NCBI GenBank assembly: GCA_903875605.1
Contig: CAIQWT010000082.1
Location: 1-64,000 of the forward strand
Direction: 5' to 3'
Source: an uncultured Geobacteraceae bacterium
GTDB lineage: Bacteria > Desulfobacterota > Desulfuromonadia > Geobacterales > Pseudopelobacteraceae
DNA length: 64,000 nt
The notes below the pieces were generated by a model that did no database searches, was not told where the DNA came from, and was given only the letters and a program-made list of their open reading frames with translations. Shown here one piece after another: positions 54,408 through 62,878 of this stretch (its first letter is position 1; every line of letters begins with the position of its first letter). A program made the position numbers and the translations under genes.

Positions 54408-55561
54408 TTTTCGATGTACGCCTTTGTATAAGCCGGAGTTTTGGTGTTCATGCGCAGATAGCGTGCGGCGTCCATAAAACTTCCGTTACTGACCCGCTGC
54501 CCTTTCTGAAGCCAGAAAGATTCAAGCCCCATCCCGTCCTTTTCAAGATTGTAAATCCGTCGTGATTCCGGCTCCAGCATGAAGCGGGCAGGATTATCAT
54601 GACACCCTTCACAGGTAACAGTTCCACGCTGAACGGTGTGCGGAAAGTAGGCTCGCCATTCGGCTGCCAGCAGCGTGTTCTCCGGGCCGTTGTTTCTTGC
54701 GGTCATCACATCCGTATAATATGCGATAAACATCGGCCGGATCGGGCTCACCCTGCCACTGACGTTGATCCCGAGCGGGGGTGCATCCTGTTTTTTCAGG
54801 TAGGCACTGCGTAGATACTCTGCGCTTGCCCCCGGTGTAAGATCAAAATCATCTTTATCACGCCGATCACGGAAACGGAGGAAAAAAGTCCCGTATTCCT
54901 GAGGTGCCCAGGCCGAATGACAGGCATAACATTCAAGCCGCTGCAGATGTGCAGGAATACGATGTTCCAGAACCTTCAGGCTCGGCTTGTGACAGTCCTG
55001 ACAAACTTTGGATGTTTTTTTACCCTCTGCCAGACTGACCATAGAATGGCAGTCCCCGCAGGTCATACCGGCACTGTAATGTACATCCGGCAGCATTTTC
55101 AGAAAAGTAGCGCCGTTAACGGCAATTCCCCGCTGATAACGCATGTTATCCTCACGTGGAGCCCGCCCTGAATAATCCCATCCGGTAAAATAGCCGTTAT
55201 GGCAGCGCTGGCAGGTTGCCACCGACGGTTTTGCCAACCCCGGCCCATTGTGGCAGTCAAGACAACCCTTCAGATGACAGTCGTTGCAGTTTTTTGACCA
55301 GAAATCTGAATCAAACCGCCCGTAACTGCGCGCTACAAACTGCTTTTCGCCGCTGCGCTGTCCCATTGCATGATCAAAGATCCGCTCATGACCACGATGA
55401 CAGACTACACACCCTCCTGCACGGTTCAAGCGGGAGGCAGGATCGCTGGCAGCACCACCCTCACGGTGACACGCGATACAGGGCAGTCCTGTATGTGCGG
55501 CTGCTGCATCCTGATTAAGGACCAGACAGCAACCGACGATGCAGAGTATCATCCAACGCAC
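54362..55561 (-). CDS. Nine-haem periplasmic c-type cytochrome
   Basis: The 399-residue product has an N-terminal hydrophobic segment and nine CXXCH motifs: CIACH, CVVCH, CNDCH, CLDCH, CQRCH, CGDCH, CQDCH, CYACH and CEGCH. GTG 55561 has AAAGGAA at good distance; GTG 55594 and ATG 55552 are alternatives. It overlaps both neighbours (47 bases with the twelve-haem gene, 46 with the Rieske gene), so the three are translationally linked. A periplasmic electron carrier between the Rieske/b module and the outer membrane is inferred. Confidence 0.88.
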   Translation of the reverse strand: MRWMILCIVGCCLVLNQDAAAAHTGLPCIACHREGGAASDPASRLNRAGGCVVCHRGHERIFDHAMGQRSGEKQFVARSYGRFDSDFWSKNCNDCHLKGCLDCHNGPGLAKPSVATCQRCHNGYFTGWDYSGRAPREDNMRYQRGIAVNGATFLKMLPDVHYSAGMTCGDCHSMVSLAEGKKTSKVCQDCHKPSLKVLEHRIPAHLQRLECYACHSAWAPQEYGTFFLRFRDRRDKDDFDLTPGASAEYLRSAYLKKQDAPPLGINVSGRVSPIRPMFIAYYTDVMTARNNGPENTLLAAEWRAYFPHTVQRGTVTCEGCHDNPARFMLEPESRRIYNLEKDGMGLESFWLQKGQRVSNGSFMDAARYLRMNTKTPAYTKAYIEKWKTFLKRVENSSRP

Positions 55562-57377
55562 GATGGTTAATTCCTTTCCGGTAGATCGGGTCACTTGCTT
55601 TGTCGTGACAGGGGAGACAGAGATTCACTGAAAGAGTCCGTTTGACCTCTGCTCCGCTTAGTGGACGGGAGTTCTCACGGGTAATGGCCGAATAAGCATT
55701 GACCAGGCCGTTTTTCATCGTCAGAAAACCATCAAGGGGCTTACTGTCAGAACGCTCACAGATCAGCGTTCCCTTGATACTGGCCCCTTCGATGATATGC
55801 TGACCAAAACCGAGGAAAGCCGGATTTCCGTGACATTCAGCACAACCGAGAGTTTTTTTGCTGCTGTTATGAGAATAGAATGGCGCGAAACGAAGTTGCT
55901 GTGATCCCTTGAATTTTGAAACATATTCAGACTTTGAAAGTGAACCGTCCGCTTCGGCAACAGTTATAAATGTTTGACAGCCGGGTGTCACAGGAGAGAT
56001 GCGACCACGCTGATTGAGCGCCAGCGGAAACGGGTAGAGCATACGGTAATCCTCTGTTTCACTGAAGGAACCGGGCGTCTCCACCCGCTTAATGTAGTCC
56101 ATCCCTGTTTGCCCTTTGTCGTAGCGGGTGTGGCAGCCATAGCATTGAACTGAAGTGCGGGTGTGGCAGGCGTAACATTCCAGACGACCGTGGCCGACAA
56201 TAGTATGTTCCGGCGTGCCGGTTATTACTTTGCTGCGATGCAGCTTGCCGCTTCGTTTCCCCTGCAGCCAGACGATATTGTCTTTGTAGAATACGTTTGA
56301 ATAACTGCGCCCCTTAGCCGTCTGAATCATACGCATCCCGAAGGTAACAGGCTTTTTATAGGAGCGTGATTCGCGCATTGCTTCATCGTTTTCACGGGAG
56401 ATTTCACGGTAATGCGGCAACTCTGAAGCACCGCCGTGACAATCCTCGCAGGAAATTTCGGTTTGCAGATACATATTGCGATAAGCAAAACCGTCACCCA
56501 TAACATCACGCGACGTATGACAATCGATGCACTCCATACCGGCGGCAAAATGAACATCGGTGGTAATATGTGTCAGGTTGCGGGCACCACTGGCCATAAC
56601 CGGACCGGCTTCGCCCCCACTGGTCGGCACCAGGCCGTTGTTGCCGTCGTACAGACCTTGATAGGAAAAAACGATGCGGCCGCTGCGGTTGTGGCAGCGC
56701 GAGCAAACCTGTGCATCAGGGAGCGGGGTCATGGCGTGACTGGCGGAGTGACCAGCCCTCCCCTTCATGGTTTTATCGCCGCCCTCGTAGACTCCTTCAT
56801 TATTCCATGGAAAATGACAGGCGGCACAACCGGATGCGTGGCTGGTACTATAGACTCCTACAGTCTCAGCTCCTACATGGCAGCGAGCACATCCCTTTCG
56901 GTACAATTCCCCGGAAAGGTTATCCAGCTCAGCTACCGGCTTGGGTGAAAATGGTTTGCCATCAGCATCAAACTGTTTCTCGCCATGAGCCGTGTAGCTG
57001 CTACCATCCTCTCCTTCCCAGGTCAGTTGGATGTTACGGATCATTCCGGCGGCCGTGTACATCAGATTGCCCTTCATTCGCTCGAACTGATACCTGTGGC
57101 AGGGTGCGCAACCATTCTCCCAACGGCCGATATATTCCGGGTTGGCAATGCCGAAAACACCCTGATGCGCCTTTTCCTTAACCTCTTCATGCGGCTTGCC
57201 GCCATGACAGGAAACACAGTCACTATGGCTTTTGGAAACATGCTCAAGCCCTTTGTGACAGCGAACGCAGGAAGATTGCTGTATTCCCCGCTGACATCCG
57301 GAGAGGAATAGAGGAAGGGAAATCAGGAGCAGAAGAATGAAATGGATTTTGCCGTGCCTGGCGGTACTGATAAGCAT
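55515..57377 (-). CDS. Twelve-haem c-type cytochrome lipoprotein
   Basis: The 620-residue product, from ATG 57377, has a lipoprotein signal (LLLLISLPLFLSGCQRG, lipobox LSGC) and twelve CXXCH motifs, from CVRCH near residue 37 to CLPCH near 594. The lipid anchor points to a membrane-bound multihaem protein, most likely at the outer membrane. 35 open codons upstream of this ATG are left out, because the lipoprotein signal starts here. With the porin upstream it would form a porin-cytochrome conduit. Confidence 0.9.
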   Translation of the reverse strand: MLISTARHGKIHFILLLLISLPLFLSGCQRGIQQSSCVRCHKGLEHVSKSHSDCVSCHGGKPHEEVKEKAHQGVFGIANPEYIGRWENGCAPCHRYQFERMKGNLMYTAAGMIRNIQLTWEGEDGSSYTAHGEKQFDADGKPFSPKPVAELDNLSGELYRKGCARCHVGAETVGVYSTSHASGCAACHFPWNNEGVYEGGDKTMKGRAGHSASHAMTPLPDAQVCSRCHNRSGRIVFSYQGLYDGNNGLVPTSGGEAGPVMASGARNLTHITTDVHFAAGMECIDCHTSRDVMGDGFAYRNMYLQTEISCEDCHGGASELPHYREISRENDEAMRESRSYKKPVTFGMRMIQTAKGRSYSNVFYKDNIVWLQGKRSGKLHRSKVITGTPEHTIVGHGRLECYACHTRTSVQCYGCHTRYDKGQTGMDYIKRVETPGSFSETEDYRMLYPFPLALNQRGRISPVTPGCQTFITVAEADGSLSKSEYVSKFKGSQQLRFAPFYSHNSSKKTLGCAECHGNPAFLGFGQHIIEGASIKGTLICERSDSKPLDGFLTMKNGLVNAYSAITRENSRPLSGAEVKRTLSVNLCLPCHDKASDPIYRKGINHRALDDTLHRRLLSGP

Positions 57378-57440
57378 GTCCGGAGAAGACCTTTTGCTTT
57401 TTTGTAGTGGTCTACTATAACACGCCATTGCGAGTATCCT

Positions 57441-57480
57441 GAATAAAAAAGAGACCTGACAGGTTGTCGCCTGCCAGGTC
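57441..57480 (-). terminator. Terminator after the porin gene
   Basis: GACCTGGCAGG and CCTGTCAGGTC (minus strand) pair with one mismatch around CGACAA and are followed by TCTTTTTTATTC. It lies 31 bases after the porin stop, so the cytochrome genes are either read through it or have their own promoter (57400-57430). Confidence 0.85.
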
Positions 57481-57510
57481 ATTGTTACTGATAATTCCGA
57501 ATATGCCGGA

Positions 57511-58716
57511 TTAGAAAATCAGCTGTAACTGAGTAATAAATGTGCTGAAATCTTTTGTAGAGGCATTCCATTTATCAAATTCGGTTCTGCTGTACTCAGC
57601 TGTAAGCTTCAGATTCTGGTCACGGAAATAATAGTTTGCGCCGAATCCGTACCAATGGACAAGCTGATCATTAATGTTGTCTGCCGTGAGGCCGGCATTA
57701 TTAAGGTTAAGTGATGCAAACTGCCATTTTTCGTACCGGCCGAATAACTGCAACGGTATTGTGGGAAGCATATAAGCACCTTTTAAGTACCAACCGTTCT
57801 TCTCCCCGTTAAGCCCGACTGTTCCACTGTCAGGATTTAAACCTTTATAGGCACCGCCAAGATCAACGTTTTCGTATGCGCCGGAGAATGTAACCGTACC
57901 GATATCGGCAATTGGATACTCAAAGAAAAGGTCTGCCGTCCACCCCTTATAATCGACTGCTCCACTTTTAGCAGTGGTATCGCTGTAGGCAACCTTCGAC
58001 TCCGTCTGATATGCGCCGCCAATTGTCAGCACCTTTTTCTTACCAAGGTAAGTACCTTTGTAACCATAACCGGTTTCCGGATCAAGCAGTGAAACATGAG
58101 CGCGACCGGTGTAGCGCAAATTGGACTCTGGCGTAACCGTGCCGGTTGCAGTGCGGCCGTTCATGACATCCAGGCGATACTGGAAAATATCATTAAACAG
58201 ATTGCCCCATACGGCAACACCTTTATCGCGTGTTGCTACAAAAGGTGCGCGGATAAACAGAGAGCGGTCAAGAGTCAACGGTGCTTCGCACGCCTCCAGA
58301 TTCTCACGGGTCATATTGTACTTGAACTTGCCAACGTGAACATTGAACGCTTTATTGAATTCAAAGCGGATCTGTGCATCCAGAATAGTGAAGTCGGTAG
58401 CAGCATCGCCGTCAACCACTGTAAGCGGGGTAATATTCTGTTTTTCCAAAAACTCGGTCTGGACATACATACTCATTATTTCGCCATAGGAACCCATCAG
58501 CGCAAGCCGATTACGGCGAAAATTCAAGTCTGCGGAGCTGTCATCTTTTGAAGGTCCGCTACCGGTATCACGAGTCACAACCTGAAACTGCCCTTTATAA
58601 TCCAGCTGCAGAGAACCTTCATTATTCGGGCCAAAGGTCATCTGCGGCCCGGCAAAGGCTGTGCCGGCCAAAAGCATGCCACCCGCAAGTACCACACCAA
58701 ATATATTTATTTTCAT
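57511..58716 (-). CDS. Outer-membrane porin (OprO/P-like, ExtI-like)
   Basis: The 401-residue product has a signal peptide (cleavage near GTAFA/GPQ) and repeated amphipathic strands typical of a 16-22-strand beta-barrel, ending in LQLIF with terminal Phe. Features of phosphate-selective-porin-type proteins are seen (FRRNRLALMGSYGEIMSMYV near residue 66, FKYNMTRENLEACEAPLTLD near 131). It sits between a rhodanese lipoprotein gene and multihaem cytochrome genes, the layout I recall for extHIJKL in Geobacter sulfurreducens. It could host a cytochrome inside its barrel. Confidence 0.85.
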   Translation of the reverse strand: MKINIFGVVLAGGMLLAGTAFAGPQMTFGPNNEGSLQLDYKGQFQVVTRDTGSGPSKDDSSADLNFRRNRLALMGSYGEIMSMYVQTEFLEKQNITPLTVVDGDAATDFTILDAQIRFEFNKAFNVHVGKFKYNMTRENLEACEAPLTLDRSLFIRAPFVATRDKGVAVWGNLFNDIFQYRLDVMNGRTATGTVTPESNLRYTGRAHVSLLDPETGYGYKGTYLGKKKVLTIGGAYQTESKVAYSDTTAKSGAVDYKGWTADLFFEYPIADIGTVTFSGAYENVDLGGAYKGLNPDSGTVGLNGEKNGWYLKGAYMLPTIPLQLFGRYEKWQFASLNLNNAGLTADNINDQLVHWYGFGANYYFRDQNLKLTAEYSRTEFDKWNASTKDFSTFITQLQLIF

Positions 58717-58770
58717 CTGAGAACTCCTTTCGAATTGGTCAGCCCATAGTAGGTATTAAAATTATATACT

Positions 58771-60144
58771 TCAGCAGTGATTTCCTTCATCGACTCCTCC
58801 ACTTGTGGTGTTAGTAGCAGGTGCTGTAGTAGTAGTACCGCCGCTAGTAAAGTATGCTTTATCTTCATTAAGTATTTGGTTGGCACGCGGATCAGTAATG
58901 GAGGTGAACATTGCATTGGAAGTCGCATCCAATGTAACATAACTCCCCGGGACGATCGGTGTTACACCCGAGATATTAAAAGTACGACTGATGGTTGTCC
59001 CCGCAGTCAGTGCGTCTGTTTGCCAGACTGTCGCAACCTTGTTTGTTGTCGCGGTAGACACATACGATCCCCATTGTTGGGATGAACCGTCATATAGTGT
59101 TACCGGCCAATTAAGCATACCATCTAGTACAAAGAACGGCACTGATGCACGATGACCAGAGGCACAGTAAACATAGTTCATAGCTTTTGCAGAAGTAACA
59201 TTTTCTAAGTTTAGATAGCTAACTAGAGCAGCATTATCAAAGAATACTTGGGTCTTGGTTAAGGTCGTTGTTCCAGGTGAAAACGTGGAAGTCCAATATT
59301 TGGCATAATCGTCCATTATTGCATTTTGAATTTTAGTTGCATTGGTACCTCCACGTACGTCAATAATTGATACGCCGGAAGGAGCGGTTGCTGAAATAGT
59401 GCCTAGATTGACTTTGTCTACCAAAACCAGCATCTCGCCGATTGAATATCGAGTGCTAAAGTTGGCGGTACTGCCACTGTAAAGGTCGCGTACGCTGAAT
59501 GTTGTTGCTGTGACCGATGGAACTGTTGCCGTCAATACGTATGAAGAGCTCCAACTGCCTGCGATAGCGGCTTCTTTCCACGCATCATCCCCGCCATTCA
59601 GTATCTTCAGGCGTTCCTTGGGGAATCCCCAGTAGCGGAATGTATAATAGGCTCTTGTTGCATTCATCAAGCTTTGGGCATTACTTACCGTAAACACCAG
59701 AGTTGTGTTTTTTGTGATCCCAAAGCGCTGGACATAAGTATCCATAAGAGGGCCGGTCGGCACCTCAGCCGTGTTAGTGGCAACCCCCTCCATTCTGGTA
59801 ATGGCAAGCTCGGTAGAGGAATCGAGGAGTTGTGAGCCGGGAATGTGAAGTGCAGCGTAATTTTTTGCAGGAACAACATTTAAAATAATAACCTTGTCCG
59901 GATAAGCAGGATCGCTGTTATTTACCCTTCCTTCGTCCATCCATTGTTTTAGAGTAGCAGGTTCAATGAGTGCTGTTACTGTTTTTGTAGTTGTAACTGC
60001 CGCTTCCAAAGCTGCATTTCGTGCAGCGACGACATCATCATAGCCTTTCGTCCCGCAACCCCACAGGGTAAGCGCAGCAATCATTGCTGTCCCAAGCATT
60101 GCAGCAATCAGCGTTCTGCCCTTCTTCATAATCTTCTCCGACAT
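58771..60144 (-). CDS. Rhodanese-domain lipoprotein (ExtH-like)
   Basis: The 457-residue product has a lipoprotein signal (lipobox LWGC near residue 30) and two rhodanese-like domains, the second with an intact active-site loop YCASGHRAS near residue 329. The first (about 55-195) lacks an evident active Cys, as in two-domain sulfurtransferases. AGGAGGAG precedes the ATG. The C-terminus is a Thr/Gly-rich stretch ending in Cys. Rhodanese lipoproteins accompany porin-cytochrome conduits in Geobacter; a role in sulfur, selenium or conduit assembly is inferred. Confidence 0.85.
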   Translation of the reverse strand: MSEKIMKKGRTLIAAMLGTAMIAALTLWGCGTKGYDDVVAARNAALEAAVTTTKTVTALIEPATLKQWMDEGRVNNSDPAYPDKVIILNVVPAKNYAALHIPGSQLLDSSTELAITRMEGVATNTAEVPTGPLMDTYVQRFGITKNTTLVFTVSNAQSLMNATRAYYTFRYWGFPKERLKILNGGDDAWKEAAIAGSWSSSYVLTATVPSVTATTFSVRDLYSGSTANFSTRYSIGEMLVLVDKVNLGTISATAPSGVSIIDVRGGTNATKIQNAIMDDYAKYWTSTFSPGTTTLTKTQVFFDNAALVSYLNLENVTSAKAMNYVYCASGHRASVPFFVLDGMLNWPVTLYDGSSQQWGSYVSTATTNKVATVWQTDALTAGTTISRTFNISGVTPIVPGSYVTLDATSNAMFTSITDPRANQILNEDKAYFTSGGTTTTAPATNTTSGGVDEGNHC

Positions 60145-60254
60145 AACTCCTCCTCTTAAAAATGTGTGTGAATAAAGCTGTTACTGTTAGTGCAGCATCT
60201 CACAAAAGCTCTATTTCCTTTCACCTCCCTCGGAATTTTTTCTGCCGGTCTCTA

Positions 60255-60554
60255 CTACTGCCCGATTAGCGGATCTGCCCATTTAAACCTGACAGTAGGC
60301 TTAGACGGTACTTGCTTTTGAGATTGCTTTGTATCGTTCAGCGGTGTCTCTATTGCAGTGCGTGACGGTGGCTCAACAAGAACCTGACCATTTGAGGAAA
60401 GGTACTGCACAGCCGTAATTGATTTGACTGTAGAGTCAAGAGTTACAATTTGAGTTTTACCATCGGCATAACTTATAATTACGGAATCAGCTCGACTGAT
60501 CGAGTTGCAGAAAAGAGTGATAACGGCTGTCAGGATGATTATTAACTTGTTCAT
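60255..60554 (-). CDS. Small exported protein at the head of the conduit operon
   Basis: The 99-residue product begins at ATG 60554 with AAGGAG 10 bases before it and a signal peptide (MNKLIIILTAVITLFCNSIS, then RAD). The mature start has a beta-hairpin-like stretch (VIISYADGKTQIVTLDSTVK). It has no haem motif and no Cys in the mature part. It lies 110 bases before the rhodanese lipoprotein and is probably its first co-transcribed gene. The family is not recognised. Confidence 0.65.
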   Translation of the reverse strand: MNKLIIILTAVITLFCNSISRADSVIISYADGKTQIVTLDSTVKSITAVQYLSSNGQVLVEPPSRTAIETPLNDTKQSQKQVPSKPTVRFKWADPLIGQ

Positions 60555-60707
60555 TGGTATAACCACTCCTTGTTCTTCAAACCTTCTTGATGCATCCAAA
60601 AGAGCCCCGCTCTGTTTCAAATATTATTCAGCAAATTACGTAGAACCGGTCATCAAGCTATATTCGACATGCCACCCAGAAAAAAACACAACCGCATGAT
60701 TTAATGT

Positions 60708-60721
60708 ATACATCTTAGTAT
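60708..60721. promoter_or_regulatory. LysR-type operator candidate
   Basis: ATAC-N6-GTAT lies in the divergent intergenic region, 85 bases before lysR and about 155 bases before the small exported gene. It is close to the ATAC-N7-GTAT form of LysR sites (T-N11-A). A role in controlling both directions is inferred. Confidence 0.45.
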
Positions 60722-60805
60722 GATCATCTGTTATTATGAAAATGCTATATTCTCATGAGACTATGCGCTTTACGCAATAAAACAGGGGTTTACGGGAGGC
60801 TTTTA

Positions 60806-61765
60806 ATGAGATCTGAGTATTTGCGCACACTTGTGGAGACAATTGATACCGGTAGCTTCTCAAAGGCAGCCGATAATCTTTTTATTACCCAGTCCGCGGT
60901 ATCCCGTAGAATCAAGTTTTTAGAAGAACAGTACGGATATTCGCTTATTGATCGCAGTGGACCGGTGCTTACCGCAACCGATGCCGGGTTGATTGTGATT
61001 GAAAAAGCAGAAAAAATGCTACAACTTGAAGACGATCTACTGCAGGATCTTCGGGTGCTATCCCCAAGACCGGGAATTATTTTCTGCTGCACCCCATCCT
61101 TCGGCGTTGCCTATCTGCCGGCTATTTTAAAAGATTTTATGCTGTTAAAGCCGGATATGTCGGAATTGAAGTTCTTTTTTGAAATGCCGGATAAGGTGGT
61201 AGATGGCATGCGGAAGGGGCTGTATCAGGTGGGTGTGATTGAGCATAATGAAGCCTATGAGCTTACCGATTTTGACACATTTGAACTGCCGGGAGATGAC
61301 GTTCTCTTTATCAGTTCGCCAAAATTAGAACTTGAGGATGGCGAGATGTCCCTTGAACAGCTGACCTGCTTTGATCTTTACACCAGAAAAGAAGGTTGCT
61401 GCTCAAGCAAACTGCTTCATTACAATATGAAAAAAATGGGAAGGGAATGTGCTGAATTCAATAGAGTTATTTATTATGACGACCTTCACATGATCATCGG
61501 TTCGGTACTGGAGGGGAATGGCCTCGCGTTTATATCCAAGTCCGTCGTAGCAAAATTAGTGGATGACGGTTCCCTGCGTACCCATCGGGTCACCGGATTT
61601 GATCACGGCTACATGCGTACGCTTATCGTCAACAGCGCCACTACATCAACCGCGTCACTTGGTTTTTTTATTGAGGAGATCCGGGACGTCTTCAAAAAAG
61701 TGCCGACGCAAATAAACCTTTCCGAATGCGCCATCAACTTTATCGATCAGCCATTTGCGCCGTAA
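60806..61765 (+). CDS. LysR-family transcriptional regulator
   Basis: The 319-residue product has the N-terminal winged helix (YLRTLVETIDTGSFSKAADN, then ITQSAVSRRIKFLEEQYG) and a periplasmic-binding-like effector domain (about 90-300). ATG 60806 has GGGAGG before it, so 17 codons of open frame upstream are ignored. A CCSSK motif (RKEGCCSSKLLHYN near residue 198) in the effector domain could sense redox state or metal. It is divergent from the conduit operon, the usual layout for LysR and its target. Confidence 0.92.
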   Translation: MRSEYLRTLVETIDTGSFSKAADNLFITQSAVSRRIKFLEEQYGYSLIDRSGPVLTATDAGLIVIEKAEKMLQLEDDLLQDLRVLSPRPGIIFCCTPSFGVAYLPAILKDFMLLKPDMSELKFFFEMPDKVVDGMRKGLYQVGVIEHNEAYELTDFDTFELPGDDVLFISSPKLELEDGEMSLEQLTCFDLYTRKEGCCSSKLLHYNMKKMGRECAEFNRVIYYDDLHMIIGSVLEGNGLAFISKSVVAKLVDDGSLRTHRVTGFDHGYMRTLIVNSATTSTASLGFFIEEIRDVFKKVPTQINLSECAINFIDQPFAP

Positions 61766-61786
61766 AGGTAGATTCACAATGTAAAA

Positions 61787-61818
61787 AAGAGGCATAAACC
61801 AACCGGCTTATGCCTCTT
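61787..61818. terminator. Bidirectional terminator between lysR and the Lys-rich gene
   Basis: AAGAGGCATAA and TTATGCCTCTT form a perfect 11-bp stem with a ten-base loop; an A-run stands before it and TT follows. It serves two convergent genes. Confidence 0.85.
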
Positions 61819-61842
61819 AATATTCTAGATATAAAAGTTAAC

Positions 61843-62073
61843 TCAGCAGCCTGAAACTTCTTTTTTGCCCTTGGCAGCAGGTTTGGCTTCGTCTTTTTTC
61901 TTCTCTTCTTTCTTAACAGCCTTCTTCTCTTTTTTTACTTCTTTTTTAACTTCTTTCTTCTCAGCTTTTTCTGCAGCCGGTTTTTCGGCAGCTTTTTCAT
62001 CTGCTGCTACGGCTACCATCGAAAAACTCAAAGCCATCATTGCTGCTACGATCATTGCGACGATTTTTTTCAT
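61843..62073 (-). CDS. Exported Lys/Ala/Glu-rich protein with C-terminal Cys
   Basis: The 76-residue product has a signal peptide (MKKIVAMIVAAMMALSFSMV, then AVAADEK) and a mature part made almost wholly of Lys, Glu, Ala and Val (for example KKEVKKEVKKEKKAVKKEEK), ending in VSGC. Such highly charged exported proteins may bind polyanions or nucleic acid or act as a scaffold; that is inference. AAAGGAG precedes the ATG. It lies downstream of the NrfC-like gene on the same strand. Confidence 0.7.
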   Translation of the reverse strand: MKKIVAMIVAAMMALSFSMVAVAADEKAAEKPAAEKAEKKEVKKEVKKEKKAVKKEEKKKDEAKPAAKGKKEVSGC

Positions 62074-62160
62074 GTAAACTCTCCTTTAGGTATGTTTACC
62101 GGCGAACCGGATCAAGCATTGTAATATGTTTTAGCATGACTTTTAAATATGTCCAGCGCT

Positions 62161-62877
62161 TTAAATAATATAATATACCATCGGTTTGGTACCGAGCTCT
62201 TCCTTATATTTGATCACGTTTGACTTGGAGATCAGCTTGGTGATCAACGCCTTCGGGTCATTAATATCCCCGAAGTAAGTAGCGCTCGCCAGACAGGTTG
62301 TTGTGCAGCGTGTCAACTCCCCTTTTTCAACGCGGTGAATACAGAAATGACATTTACGGGCGTTGCCTATAGGTGAACGCCAGTGACTGGTTCTTTTAGA
62401 TGTTTTACCGTATTCTCCTGAATTTTCCACTTCATAGGTTTTGCCATGAAAATCACCGGTGAAATATTGCCCCACATCAGCCGAACGGGCACCATACGGG
62501 CAGGCGACCAGACAATAGCGACAACCGATACACTTTTCATAATCAATGACGACAAGACCGTCATCACGCTTGTAAGTTGCGGTAACAGGACAGACCTGGG
62601 TGCAGCTAGGCGCGTCGCACTGCATGCAGGGACGCGGTAAAAAACGCATTCCGGTATTAGGGAACTCACCAATTTCCTCTTCTTTGACTGGACGGTAATG
62701 AATATCCGGTGGCGTCAGGTTTTCTGACATACAGCCAGTTGTGCAGGCATGGCAACCGATACATTTCTTCAGATCAATCGCCATGGCCCAACGCCGCTCT
62801 TTACGGGGTTTTTTAAGGGCACGCTGAAGGTCAGCATGCATGATTTCCAGAATATCCTTATCTTCAATAGCGCTCAT
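62161..62877 (-). CDS. NrfC/PsrB-like 4x[4Fe-4S] electron-transfer protein
   Basis: The 238-residue product holds four Cys clusters typical of DmsB/PsrB/NrfC subunits: CIGCHACTTGC near residue 40, CMQCDAPSCTQVC near 84, CIGCRYCLVAC near 117 and CHFCIHRVEKGELTRC near 175. No signal peptide is seen. It would carry electrons between the membrane NrfD-like subunit and a catalytic partner; no molybdopterin or catalytic subunit is in the window. It is coupled to the NrfD-like gene (one base apart). Confidence 0.94.
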   Translation of the reverse strand: MSAIEDKDILEIMHADLQRALKKPRKERRWAMAIDLKKCIGCHACTTGCMSENLTPPDIHYRPVKEEEIGEFPNTGMRFLPRPCMQCDAPSCTQVCPVTATYKRDDGLVVIDYEKCIGCRYCLVACPYGARSADVGQYFTGDFHGKTYEVENSGEYGKTSKRTSHWRSPIGNARKCHFCIHRVEKGELTRCTTTCLASATYFGDINDPKALITKLISKSNVIKYKEELGTKPMVYYII

Positions 62878-62878
62878 G

